Positions 6,664 through 14,175 are shown, counted from the stretch's first letter. The stretch is DNA of 18,211 nt from Candidatus Methanophagales archaeon (GCA_030668065.1 DAOUUS010000006.1:1-18211), one strand, 5' to 3'. Notes: generated by a model not told the origin, from the letters alone. A program made the numbers and translations.

Positions 6664-7108
6664 ACAAATGCTCTCGCCCGCAAGTGGGAAGATATTGTGG
6701 ATTGGAGCAGATGAAAGGGGACAGAAAACTATTACAATATTCATGCATCTTCATAATGTGCATGTTACTACTGCACCATTGAATTGCGTTGTAAAGAAAA
6801 TAACGCCCAAAAAGGGTAAATTCAAGCCCGCTTTCTTACGTAGCAGTGATTTCAACATGAGAAATACGATAGAACTGAGCACGAAGTACGGAGATATAAA
6901 CGTAACACAAATAGCAGGATTCTTTACGCGGAAAATACTATGCGATGTGAAAGCAGGGCAGAAACTAAGTAGAGGTGAGCGAATGGGTAAGATTTGTTTC
7001 GGCTCTCGTGTGGATGTTACCGTTCCAGAAGGGTTTAAGATAATGGTAAAGGAAGGCGATAGGGTACGGTACAAGAACTCAGTGATCGCTGTAAGTACAA
7101 CAAAATGA
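6641..7108 (+). CDS. Short phosphatidylserine-decarboxylase-like protein
   Basis: The 155 residues match the catalytic core of the PSD-A class, whose archaeal members are expected to decarboxylate archaetidylserine to archaetidylethanolamine. Matching segments are LSPASGKI (11-18), FMHLHNVHV (34-42), TQIAGFFTRKI (89-99) and KICFGSRVDVTVP (117-129). The Gly121-Ser122 pair is the place where the family cuts itself to form the pyruvoyl cofactor. Two things are odd: the usual SPADG aspartate, needed for self-processing in studied enzymes, is Ser15; and there is no N-terminal membrane segment. The start is uncertain: ATG 6641 overlaps pcm by 23 bases and has GGAAG very close; ATGs at 6656 and 6668 also keep the core. 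A soluble, possibly non-processing relative is the cautious reading. Confidence 0.78.
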   Translation: MDLETMNEQMLSPASGKILWIGADERGQKTITIFMHLHNVHVTTAPLNCVVKKITPKKGKFKPAFLRSSDFNMRNTIELSTKYGDINVTQIAGFFTRKILCDVKAGQKLSRGERMGKICFGSRVDVTVPEGFKIMVKEGDRVRYKNSVIAVSTTK

Positions 7109-7126
7109 TTTTAGCGTTCTTTCGTT

Positions 7127-8257
7127 CTATTCTAAAACCGAATGTTGCACCCGCAGCCATTCCAGAATATACTCGGGTAGCATGAACCCCCTTTGATTCA
7201 GCCTTTCGACTAAATGTAGAGGAAGTGGGCTGAGCGCAAACGTTGCGCGTTCATAGAACGTGTCAGGTGTGCACTCTATGATGAAACTATCAGAATTTCT
7301 CGATAAGGTGGATTCTGTGCCCACGATGGAATAAACATGCCCTCCAAATTTCTTCTGCTCCTTGCACCATCTCAAAAGGGTTTCCGTCTCCCCCGACAAC
7401 GAGATTAAAAATAATATGTCACCCGCGCGTGGTTTTGGTGCAAAAGGTCCTGATAAATACGCCTCGTCACCTATGGCTCTCTTAACATGCTGCAGTCGTA
7501 TCGCAGTCATCCGCGCAACGTTCCTCGCGGGACCTATACCACCCATAGTTATTCTGCTTCTCGTCTCCAGATTGTCAATTACATTTTTGTAAATGCCAGA
7601 ACTAACAAACTTATTCACAATTTTACCGATTTCCTTTGATTCCACTTCTATCTTTCTAAAAACCGCTTTGTAATCCTTATTTTCATTTAGTGCTTCCTTT
7701 GTTTTCTGAAATAGCAACAGAGAACCTAATTCATAAACATCATTCATTATACCGTGTTTTAGGAAGCCATTAGTGGTCTCAGGTTTTCTATCCCGCCCGG
7801 TCAGCTCGACTACATTACCATATTCTTTCTCGCCCATTTTCCCGATCGAGGAATTCAAGTTAGAGACAACTGCATTAATGGTGAATTTATCGCTCTTTTC
7901 ACGCTCGATATAATCCGCAAGTTGTTTTACCACTATTTTAGGTGTTGAAGTCTCGCCACTTCCGGAATTGACGAGCAGTGCTATATTATCATACATCTGC
8001 TCCAACACCGGCGCTGCCTCCTCTATGGTGCTACCCGGGAAATCTATGTCAACCATAGTTTTCACTTCCTTTCTCAGTTGACCCATGCCAATGTAGACTG
8101 CGCTTTGTGACCGCCCTTCCCCGACAAGAACTATACAGTCGGCATCTTTAAGTGCTTTGTAAAAGGGCTTGAATTCTCGCCTCTTGACATTACGAACGTT
8201 CCGTATAACGCCATTGATATACCGAACTTCCATTGCGATTTTATTAGTTTGTCCCAT
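7127..8257 (-). CDS. Tandem SIS-domain protein, function unknown
   Basis: The 376-residue protein carries two sugar-isomerase (SIS) domains, which bind phosphosugars. The first has VGEGRSQSA (45-53) and SGSGETS (98-104). The second has GGIGPARNVA (239-248) and SLSGETET (286-293). No glutaminase domain is present, so it is not GlmS, and the spacing does not match 6-phospho-3-hexuloisomerase, which has a single SIS. The two-SIS plan recalls bifunctional phosphoglucose/phosphomannose isomerases, but I cannot assign the substrate. The ATG at 8257 has no Shine-Dalgarno; a second ATG, codon 9 at 8233, is an alternative. It is convergent with the decarboxylase-like gene, 18 bases away. Confidence 0.85.
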   Translation of the reverse strand: MGQTNKIAMEVRYINGVIRNVRNVKRREFKPFYKALKDADCIVLVGEGRSQSAVYIGMGQLRKEVKTMVDIDFPGSTIEEAAPVLEQMYDNIALLVNSGSGETSTPKIVVKQLADYIEREKSDKFTINAVVSNLNSSIGKMGEKEYGNVVELTGRDRKPETTNGFLKHGIMNDVYELGSLLLFQKTKEALNENKDYKAVFRKIEVESKEIGKIVNKFVSSGIYKNVIDNLETRSRITMGGIGPARNVARMTAIRLQHVKRAIGDEAYLSGPFAPKPRAGDILFLISLSGETETLLRWCKEQKKFGGHVYSIVGTESTLSRNSDSFIIECTPDTFYERATFALSPLPLHLVERLNQRGFMLPEYILEWLRVQHSVLE

Positions 8258-8423
8258 GTGTTACGCGAGCAAAGAACGGCACCCGCAACCTTCCTTTCTA
8301 AAAAGAAAGATTGACCAGAGATCTGGTAATTTCCGTTCCTTCTCGCCTTTCACCCCTATCTTTCAGTGAAAGAGTTTAGTTTGATACTCTGTTAAACCTT
8401 TCGGTATTTTACTCAAGTGCAAT
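8258..8423. other. Intergenic region upstream of SIS gene, several short palindromes
   Basis: Three short inverted repeats occur here: CTTTCT/AGAAAG with an AAAA loop (8294-8309), ACCAGA-GA-TCTGGT (8314-8327) and CTTTCA-G-TGAAAG (8360-8372). On the minus strand the first lies about 40 bases before the SIS start and includes a TATA-like TTTTTAGAAAG. No gene is supported. The palindromes are short enough to be chance, though three within 80 bases is notable. Confidence 0.35.
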
Positions 8424-8452
8424 AAAAAAACTTTATGAGGGGGATAAAAAAA
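8424..8452 (-). terminator. Oligo-U tracts after prolyl-tRNA synthetase
   Basis: Read on the minus strand, two runs of seven T (8452-8446 and 8430-8424) follow the prolyl-tRNA synthetase stop codon by about 50-75 bases. Archaeal RNA polymerase terminates at U-tracts without needing a strong hairpin, so this is a likely termination zone. Confidence 0.5.
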
Positions 8453-8499
8453 CAGGCACAGAAACCGTTTTGTCCTTATAAAAGGGACATTAGACGAGT

Positions 8500-9984
8500 T
8501 CAATAGGTCCTTGCAACATATACTCTTCTGGCTTTTCGCGAACAAATAATGCACTTACCTTCGCTTTTATCGCGCATTTCAGCCTCGTGTAAAGGTTCAC
8601 CTAACACACTCGCATCAAGATGTTCCTCTAAATCCTTACCGCATCTTGCGCTATCACACAAGAATAAAGAAACGATACCGTGTTCTGCCTTATTTTTCAG
8701 TGCTCGCATCTCCTCGACAGTTCCTGCATCGCTGCCCACACGTTCATGAATATTCGCGACTAAAGCCTCTTTTGCTCGTCCATGAATACTAGACTGTACT
8801 TCTTCCAGTGTCCTCTTCACTTCTGGTACGGCATCGTGAAGGGGAACATGCACCCTCTGGAAATTATCTCTTCTTACGAATTCACAGCTATTGTTTCGCA
8901 AATCCCGGGGTCCTATCTCTATCCTCAAAGGTACCCCCTTCATCTCCCATCGGTAGTACTTCGCGCCGGGCCTTTCCTCGGAATCGTCCAAGAAAGCTCT
9001 TATTCCTGCAGTTTCCAAGTCTTCATAAACGGCAGCACAAGCCTTTTTTACTTCGCCTTCGCCGCTCTCCGCCTTACCCGAAAACACTATAGGCACGATA
9101 ACGACCTGAATGGGCGAAACTTCAGGCGGTAATACCAGCCCATGCTCATCGCCGTGAATAGAAATTACAGCGGCAACGCACCGTTCCGATATGCCATAGC
9201 AGGTCTGATTTACGTACTGCAACGAGCCTGCATTATCCTCATATTTTATATCAAAAGTTCTCGCAAAGCTCTCTCCGAGCAAGTGAATTGTCCCGATTTG
9301 CATTGTCCTACCATCCGGCATGAGCGTATCAAAGGCAAGGGTATATGCAGCACCCGGGAATTTATCCCAGTCAGGCCTTCTTGTGATTATATAGGGAACA
9401 TCAAGTAGGTCAAAGAATTTCCGGTATAAGGCGATAGCTATTTTTACCTGTTCCTCGGCATCCGCCAGATTTGCGTGTGCGGTATGTGCCTCTTTAAAGG
9501 ATGTTATCTCACGCAGTCGAATGAGCGGTCTTGTATGCTTCGTCTCGTATCTGAATGTGTTTACAATTTGATATACACGAAGTGGCAGGTCGCGATGTGA
9601 CCTTATCCAGACTTTAAACACGGGATATATTGCCGTCTCTGAAGTAGGGCGAAGAGCAAGAGGAATGTCCAACTCGGTAGTTCCACCTTTTGTTACCCAG
9701 AAAACCTCCTCTTCAAACCCTTTTATGTGCTCCTCCTCTTTCATTAACTCATCTTTCGGTATTAACATTGGGAAAAGCACCTCTTCGTGTTCCTTATCCA
9801 TAAAAGTCCTCAAAGTCGTGTATATGAGATTCCGCAATTTGAATCCGTACGGATACCATACATATACTCCTTTCACCGGATACCGGATGTCTAATATCTC
9901 GGCACGTTTCAGTATCTCATTATACCACTCGCTGAAGTGGCCTTCCTTCGGTAAAGTGGTCTTGCTTTCTGTTTTTGTTTGCAT
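8500..9984 (-). CDS. proS: Prolyl-tRNA synthetase, archaeal type
   Basis: Charges tRNA-Pro. It is the archaeal/eukaryotic form, recognised by the N-terminal HFSEWYNEILKRAEI, the class II motif 2 region (RYETKHTRPLIRLREITSF), the motif 3 region, the anticodon-binding domain after PIQVVIVPI, and a C-terminal zinc-binding domain ending in Tyr. In the 496-residue numbering from the TTG at 9990, the zinc ligands are C445, C450, C480 and C483. I choose the ATG at 9984 (494 residues); the TTG two codons earlier lies directly against the tRNA. The start is only 6 bases after the mature 3' end of the tRNA-Thr gene, so there is no room for a separate leader or Shine-Dalgarno outside the tRNA. Confidence 0.96.
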   Translation of the reverse strand: MQTKTESKTTLPKEGHFSEWYNEILKRAEILDIRYPVKGVYVWYPYGFKLRNLIYTTLRTFMDKEHEEVLFPMLIPKDELMKEEEHIKGFEEEVFWVTKGGTTELDIPLALRPTSETAIYPVFKVWIRSHRDLPLRVYQIVNTFRYETKHTRPLIRLREITSFKEAHTAHANLADAEEQVKIAIALYRKFFDLLDVPYIITRRPDWDKFPGAAYTLAFDTLMPDGRTMQIGTIHLLGESFARTFDIKYEDNAGSLQYVNQTCYGISERCVAAVISIHGDEHGLVLPPEVSPIQVVIVPIVFSGKAESGEGEVKKACAAVYEDLETAGIRAFLDDSEERPGAKYYRWEMKGVPLRIEIGPRDLRNNSCEFVRRDNFQRVHVPLHDAVPEVKRTLEEVQSSIHGRAKEALVANIHERVGSDAGTVEEMRALKNKAEHGIVSLFLCDSARCGKDLEEHLDASVLGEPLHEAEMRDKSEGKCIICSRKARRVYVARTY

Positions 9985-9990
9985 TATCAA

Positions 9991-10062
9991 AGCCGCTGGT
10001 GGGATTTGAACCCACGATCTGCTGATTACGAATCAGCCGCTTTACCCCTAAGCCACAGCGGC
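9991..10062 (-). tRNA. tRNA-Thr (anticodon CGU)
   Basis: The 72-base minus-strand sequence folds fully. The 7-bp acceptor GCCGCTG/CAGCGGC is perfect. The D-arm is GCTTAGGGGTAAAGC. The anticodon arm is GCTGA-TTCGTAA-TCAGC with CGT at the anticodon position, and the T-arm is GTGGG-TTCAAAT-CCCAC. The discriminator base is U, as reported for archaeal tRNA-Thr. CCA is not encoded and there is no intron. It reads ACG threonine codons and lies directly upstream of proS on the same strand. Confidence 0.97.
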
Positions 10063-10070
10063 TCCCAGTG

Positions 10071-10103
10071 GTATCTCTTTGAGGATATTAATACTTGAGA
10101 TAC
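10071..10103 (-). promoter_or_regulatory. Promoter of tRNA-Thr(-proS), TATA framed by inverted repeat
   Basis: TATTAATA (10086-10093) is centred about 27 bases upstream of the tRNA 5' end on the minus strand, the usual archaeal TATA distance. It is framed by perfect 7-base arms, GTATCTC (10071-10077) and GAGATAC (10097-10103). The framing arms may be a regulator site or chance. Confidence 0.55.
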
Positions 10104-10172
10104 TTAAGCGTTTACAGAAAAGGCGGCTTTTTTTGGTGAATGTTGTTTACACCTGCTGACGCTACATGAACA

Positions 10173-10180
10173 TTTAAATA
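10173..10180 (+). promoter_or_regulatory. TATA box of UPF0058 gene
   Basis: TTTAAATA is centred about 30 bases before the ATG at 10207. With the usual 25-27 base spacing, transcription would begin about 4 bases before the start codon, so the mRNA would be nearly leaderless. Confidence 0.55.
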
Positions 10181-10206
10181 CGTAGAACGTATAGGTAAGA
10201 TATACT

Positions 10207-10434
10207 ATGAAAAAGGAAGAGTTGGTGCATTTGCATTTATTATTGGCGCAATTGAAGAAGTATTGCGAGGAAAATGGAATGACTTGCGATTTCGCAAAGT
10301 ACAACAAGTTGGGCATCTCTCCATTTCAGGTACATCGAAGCAAAGACGATCACAAACAGGCGGTCTTCGCTCTCGGAATCGAGCTTGCTTCTTTACAGGG
10401 GCGGTCCCAGGACCATTTGCTATCCCGGAGATAG
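10207..10434 (+). CDS. UPF0058 family protein
   Basis: A 75-residue protein that fits the archaeal UPF0058 family: the start MKKEELVHLHLLLAQLKKYCEE, then YNKLGISPFQVHRSKDDHKQA and a C-terminal GIELASL. The repeated His residues (H8, H10, and the HRSKDDH pair) are conserved in the family and could bind metal. The function is unknown. It is transcribed away from tRNA-Thr and converges on ribB. The last ten residues are less conserved and probably disordered. Confidence 0.88.
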   Translation: MKKEELVHLHLLLAQLKKYCEENGMTCDFAKYNKLGISPFQVHRSKDDHKQAVFALGIELASLQGRSQDHLLSRR

Positions 10435-10572
10435 AAGCCCGCAAGGAAATCTCTTATCCCTTCGTACTGCTCTTAGTAGGCTGCAGCCCACCGCAGTAAC
10501 AAAAGGCGAAATCACTGTAGCGTTTTGTGCTAACAGCAATGACTAAGGTATAACTATTCTGAGATCGGGCAG

Positions 10573-11289
10573 CTACCTATGACTAAGAGCGCGGAAGGAC
10601 TGATATGCTTCTACTAGGTCCTTCCCTTCAATGAATACCGTATCTCGTTCTGATGCAAAAGCTATCGCATCTGCCTTCGTGAGTGCAACTCCAGTTTCGG
10701 TATCCAACATTTCACAGATTACCATTGCAGGAGATATGCCCGCAAGTATCGCTAGAACTACCGAAAGCTCCGTCTGACCTCTTCTTTCATCGAGCAGGCC
10801 ATCCGCGGCCTTCAATATTGAGACATGCCCCGGTGTCCTGAACTCATCACAAAAATCGTAGGTGTTACCGTTTAGTGCTTCCTCCACCGCTTCACCTATC
10901 CGCTTTATCGTTAATGCTCTGTCTCTATCCGTTATACCTGTGAATGTATCACGATGGTTCACCCAAAGTGAAAAGGAAGAGCGTTTATCGTATGAAAGGT
11001 CGCCCTTTCCTTCCACCATCTTTCTTAGATGAAAGAACTCACCGGTCACGTTTCTCAGTATATCACTAATCAGAGGCAGTCCAAGTGTCTCTGCTGCAAC
11101 GGGATGTATGGCAACGCAGATAAGCCCGCCACCTTCATTTCTATAATACGCAATATCTTTTGGTGTAACCGCAGATGCGGGCATTACAAAGTCCGTTTCG
11201 CCCTCTCTATCTGCAGCATCGTAGATTAATACGGTTTTACCCTTTTTCACGTACTCTATACCACGTTCTACCGACTCTGGAACATTCAT
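10573..11289 (-). CDS. ribB: 3,4-dihydroxy-2-butanone 4-phosphate synthase
   Basis: Converts ribulose 5-phosphate to the four-carbon precursor of riboflavin plus formate. The 238-residue protein keeps the active-site acidic loop DAADREGETDF (24-34), the NHRDTFTGIT segment (111-120), RTPGHVSIL (151-159) and RRGQTELSV (169-177). There is no GTP cyclohydrolase II fusion, as expected in archaea. The ATG at 11289 overlaps the ribK stop as ATGA (11286-11289), so ribK and ribB are translationally coupled and share the ribK promoter. Confidence 0.96.
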   Translation of the reverse strand: MNVPESVERGIEYVKKGKTVLIYDAADREGETDFVMPASAVTPKDIAYYRNEGGGLICVAIHPVAAETLGLPLISDILRNVTGEFFHLRKMVEGKGDLSYDKRSSFSLWVNHRDTFTGITDRDRALTIKRIGEAVEEALNGNTYDFCDEFRTPGHVSILKAADGLLDERRGQTELSVVLAILAGISPAMVICEMLDTETGVALTKADAIAFASERDTVFIEGKDLVEAYQSFRALSHR

Positions 11290-11966
11290 ACCATCACCAT
11301 CGCTCTTATCTCATCGCCATCAATTAATTTTAGTTCACATCTTAAGTAAACAGGTGAAATTATCTCTACGACATCTTCGGGATAATGTGTACGGTCGGGA
11401 AGGATAATTGCACTTTTTATTCCCTCTGCTCGGTCACACATTATTTTACATGTGAAGCACTTGCCACCACCAAAAGTCCTATTTTCTGATTCAAAACCTG
11501 CTATTTCTACACCACTTAGCCCTGCCAATTTCTTTCTCAGTGATATACTCGGTGAATCCAAACGTAGATTTAAGGTGCCAGGAAATGGATTGAAACCTAA
11601 TTTAGTCTTAAATTGCCGTTTATAGCCCATAAGAGTCGTATAATATTGCCCTTCGCCAAGACCCGTAATCAAACGACCACCGAGTTCTAACTCGATATTC
11701 GGTGTGGAAAAAAATATCTCCTGATATTCATAACATTCACTTTTCAGTCGCGCTATCCCATTTCCCGTCAGTATTACCCACTGCCCATCCGCGATTATTC
11801 TTCTATGCACGAGTCCTTCTCTTTCAAGCTCCTGGAGTCGCCTCGCTGCGGTCTGTACGCTCGATTTTATCGCTTCTGCAAACTGCCCGGAAGATAACTT
11901 AACTGGTTGTGCAATCGCACCTAACAATGCGAGTTTTTTTAATGAATCAATTATGTCCTTACTCAT
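11286..11966 (-). CDS. ribK: CTP-dependent riboflavin kinase with N-terminal winged helix (RbkR type)
   Basis: Makes FMN from riboflavin, using CTP rather than ATP as archaeal RibK does. Residues 1-about 85 form a MarR-like winged helix (SSVQTAARRLQELEREGLVHRR is the recognition region). Residues about 97-226 are the kinase, with GLGEGQYYT (102-110), GFNPFPGTLNLRL (124-136) and DRTHYP (191-196). Proteins with this fusion were described as RbkR, a regulator of riboflavin genes, so this one probably controls its own operon. The ATG at 11966 has a strong Shine-Dalgarno (GAAGGAGAAAG). It is the first gene of the ribK-ribB pair and has a dyad at its predicted start site. Confidence 0.95.
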   Translation of the reverse strand: MSKDIIDSLKKLALLGAIAQPVKLSSGQFAEAIKSSVQTAARRLQELEREGLVHRRIIADGQWVILTGNGIARLKSECYEYQEIFFSTPNIELELGGRLITGLGEGQYYTTLMGYKRQFKTKLGFNPFPGTLNLRLDSPSISLRKKLAGLSGVEIAGFESENRTFGGGKCFTCKIMCDRAEGIKSAIILPDRTHYPEDVVEIISPVYLRCELKLIDGDEIRAMVMV

Positions 11967-11994
11967 CTTTCTCCTTCACCTCGGCAATACCAAT

Positions 11995-12012
11995 TTTGAG
12001 ATACATCTCAAA
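11995..12012 (-). promoter_or_regulatory. Candidate RbkR operator at the ribK-ribB promoter
   Basis: TTTGAGAT-AC-ATCTCAAA is a perfect 8-bp dyad with a 2-base centre. The minus-strand TATA-like TTTTTATAT lies at about 12027-12035, which puts the transcription start near 12004, inside the dyad. A dimeric winged-helix protein bound here would block the start site. The leader would be about 38 bases. Confidence 0.6.
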
Positions 12013-12045
12013 TATAGGAAAGACGAATATAAAAAGGTTGCGTTT

Positions 12046-12810
12046 TTACTTATCTTTTAAAGTCAAGCCGGCAAGTAAACCGAATAGAAGGCCGTATAGA
12101 TGTGCCGCATGCGCTATTCCGTCTTGCAAACCCATTATAAGCGGTAAGACGTCATAAAATAAGGGTAATATAAAAGCTATCATCCATAGTTCCAGTGGTA
12201 CAAAACCGAATAGATATACACGCAGTCTTGGCATTAGCACCGCAAGAGTGGTCAATATCGCATATATCACCGCACTTGCGCCCACTGCGGGAAACTCTGA
12301 AGTAAAACACCAGCCAATCCCTGCAAAAATGCCGGAAAGGAAGAAGATGAGTAGAAATTTCGTGCTTCCCACTTTACGCTCTAACACCGGAGCAAAGAAG
12401 ACGAATACGAGCAGGTTGATAAGGATATGCCCGAACTGTTGTGTAGAATGCAGAAAGACATATGTTACCAGCGTCCAGGGTCGTTCTAAGACATTCTGAG
12501 GATATAGCATTAACAACTGTGTATAACTCGGAATGAGTAATTGCAAAACGAAAGAGAGGGCCATGATGAACAATAGCAAATAGGAATAGTTATGAGAGAA
12601 TACGCTGAATAAGCTACTATCAACGTTTTTTAGCCGTTCCATGGTCGGCATCGTGACGGATCTTCCTTCTTCGGGGTCGTTTTTATGATCCTCTGATCCA
12701 ACGCACCAGTGCAGTCCGGGCGGGAGATGCTCCTTGCAAAGGGTATCGCCACAGTACTTGCACCGGTACAATGCCGGTTTGCCGCAGATTGTGCAACGTG
12801 TACGTGTCAT
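12046..12810 (-). CDS. Rhomboid protease with N-terminal AN1 zinc finger
   Basis: An intramembrane serine protease fused to a cytosolic zinc finger, 254 residues. The finger follows the AN1 spacing: C6-x2-C9, C17-x2-C20, C25-x2-H28, H34-x-C36. Six hydrophobic segments follow from about residue 76 onward. The rhomboid catalytic pair is present: Ser179 in GASA (177-180) and His237 in HAAHLYG (234-240), with His128 and Asn132 of the HxxxN motif in the oxyanion region. The same architecture is known in haloarchaeal RhoII. The substrate is unknown. TTTAAATT at 12833-12840 is centred about 27 bases before the ATG at 12810, so the mRNA is probably leaderless. Confidence 0.93.
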   Translation of the reverse strand: MTRTRCTICGKPALYRCKYCGDTLCKEHLPPGLHWCVGSEDHKNDPEEGRSVTMPTMERLKNVDSSLFSVFSHNYSYLLLFIMALSFVLQLLIPSYTQLLMLYPQNVLERPWTLVTYVFLHSTQQFGHILINLLVFVFFAPVLERKVGSTKFLLIFFLSGIFAGIGWCFTSEFPAVGASAVIYAILTTLAVLMPRLRVYLFGFVPLELWMIAFILPLFYDVLPLIMGLQDGIAHAAHLYGLLFGLLAGLTLKDK

Positions 12811-12832
12811 GTAAGTGAAAGGAGAGGTTACA

Positions 12833-12840
12833 AATTTAAA
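12833..12840 (-). promoter_or_regulatory. TATA box of rhomboid gene
   Basis: TTTAAATT on the minus strand is centred 26-27 bases before the ATG at 12810. That matches the archaeal TATA-to-start distance and implies transcription starts at or next to the start codon. Confidence 0.5.
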
Positions 12841-12853
12841 GGTTATGTATCCG

Positions 12854-14083
12854 TCAAATGTTTTTAACTTCTCCTATCAGATAAGTGCTTCTCGCTTCGT
12901 TTATACGCACAGGGAAATATGACCCGAGAGGCAAATCCGCTTTTAATACTACCGTGCGGTATGCGCAGTCGCGCGCGATCACGCCGCCTTTCTTACCTTT
13001 TTCCGTTACTAAAACAGGAATCACCGTCCCTTCCAATTCCTTGTTCGTGGCAATAGCAAGCTTGTGATACATCTCAGAGATTATTCTCGACCGTCTTTTC
13101 TTCTCCCGCTCTAACAAATCCTTCTGCTTCGCGGCTTCGGTCATGGGTCTTGGTGAGAACCTTGTTATGTTAACTTTTTCCGGCTTTATGCGCTCCAATA
13201 GGTTCAGCGATACTAAGAACTCGGTTTCCGTTTCTGTTGGGAATCCAATGATAAAATCAGTCGAAATCGTGCAATACTCGAATCGGTGCCTTATGGTCGT
13301 TGCCAGGTCCACGAACTCATCTATCTTGTAATTCCTTTTCATAGCGCTCAGCACCCTATCAGAACCAGATTGCACAGGCACATGAAAGAATTTGAATATC
13401 TTTTCGGACTCGAATGCGTCCAGAACATCATCTAAAATAGGAAGTAGTGTAAAAGGGTTCATCATGCCTACTCTCACACGGAACTCGCCATGCACAGCAG
13501 TCACCATTTTTAACAGCTCCGGGAGCTTTATGTCTGCTCGGTCGAAACCGTATGCACTGCAGTCCTGAGCAGTAATTCGTATCTCTTTTGCACCTTTGTC
13601 CACCGCAGTTTTTACCGCGTCACGTATCTTTTCCGGTGAGTAGCTCTTTAGTTCGCCTCTCGCTCGTTTCACGATACAATAAGTGCAGTTACCGGTACAG
13701 CCCATGGATATGGGTATTGTACTAATCAAGCCATCAAAATCGAATTCTTGTTCCTTACTACTGCAAATATCCTGCGGTGTTACCAATGCTACATCATCGC
13801 CCAGAATGCTTCTTACAAGCTCAGGCTGTGCCGCCGCCATACAACCAGCTACGATTACCTCTTTACCCTGCTGCTTCAACTCGTTCAGTCGCTTTAGCAC
13901 ATTTAATTCCGTTCTCTTCGTTACGGTGCAGGTATTCACGATAACGACCTCGGCTTCGTGTTCTTCCACTATCTCATGGCCCGACTTTCTTAAAATCGCA
14001 CGCATTTTCATCGTGTCACCAATATTTGCGGTGCAGCCGAAAGTTTCGATAAAAATTTTTGTTCTCGGTACGGGTAGGTTCAT
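12854..14083 (-). CDS. tRNA t6A37 methylthiotransferase (archaeal MtaB/CDKAL1 type)
   Basis: A radical-SAM enzyme that adds a methylthio group to t6A at position 37 of tRNAs reading ANN codons. The 409-residue protein has the full layout: an N-terminal UPF0004 domain with cluster ligands C17, C52 and C81; the radical-SAM motif C129-x3-C133-x2-C136 (CTGNCTYC); the HVPVQSGSDRVLSAMKR segment of the barrel; and a C-terminal TRAM domain. The direct ETFGCTAN opening and length fit the archaeal/eukaryotic branch rather than bacterial MiaB. The ATG at 14083 follows an AT-rich stretch with no Shine-Dalgarno. It is divergent from the chaperonin gene and needs SAM, made by the enzyme at the left end. 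Confidence 0.93.
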   Translation of the reverse strand: MNLPVPRTKIFIETFGCTANIGDTMKMRAILRKSGHEIVEEHEAEVVIVNTCTVTKRTELNVLKRLNELKQQGKEVIVAGCMAAAQPELVRSILGDDVALVTPQDICSSKEQEFDFDGLISTIPISMGCTGNCTYCIVKRARGELKSYSPEKIRDAVKTAVDKGAKEIRITAQDCSAYGFDRADIKLPELLKMVTAVHGEFRVRVGMMNPFTLLPILDDVLDAFESEKIFKFFHVPVQSGSDRVLSAMKRNYKIDEFVDLATTIRHRFEYCTISTDFIIGFPTETETEFLVSLNLLERIKPEKVNITRFSPRPMTEAAKQKDLLEREKKRRSRIISEMYHKLAIATNKELEGTVIPVLVTEKGKKGGVIARDCAYRTVVLKADLPLGSYFPVRINEARSTYLIGEVKNI

Positions 14084-14175
14084 TTTTTTGATAAGTTATT
14101 TTAGTTTAGAGATGCTTTTGTTTTTATTAACGTTAGTGTGGAGATAAAGAGAAGGGTAAAGAGAAGAAGAGAAAA
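14084..14175. promoter_or_regulatory. Divergent promoter region: methylthiotransferase and chaperonin
   Basis: On the plus strand TTTTTATTAA (14121-14130) would place the chaperonin transcript start near 14151, with a purine-rich leader of about 25 bases. On the minus strand an AT-rich TAAACTAAAATAA around 14093-14107 could serve the methylthiotransferase with little or no leader. Neither gene has a convincing Shine-Dalgarno next to its ATG. Confidence 0.45.

Noticed and set aside
8363..8554. 63-codon open frame on the minus strand overlapping the proS end
   Set aside because: Overlaps the end of prolyl-tRNA synthetase in another frame, has no family features and runs through the oligo-U termination zone.
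10435..10572. Possible small RNA between UPF0058 and ribB
   Set aside because: A palindrome (GGCTGCAGCC) is present, but no C/D box pair, promoter or known RNA fold can be supported.
11967..12045. FMN riboswitch upstream of the riboflavin genes
   Set aside because: The leader would be only about 38 bases and shows a DNA dyad at the start site, not the multi-helix fold of an FMN riboswitch.
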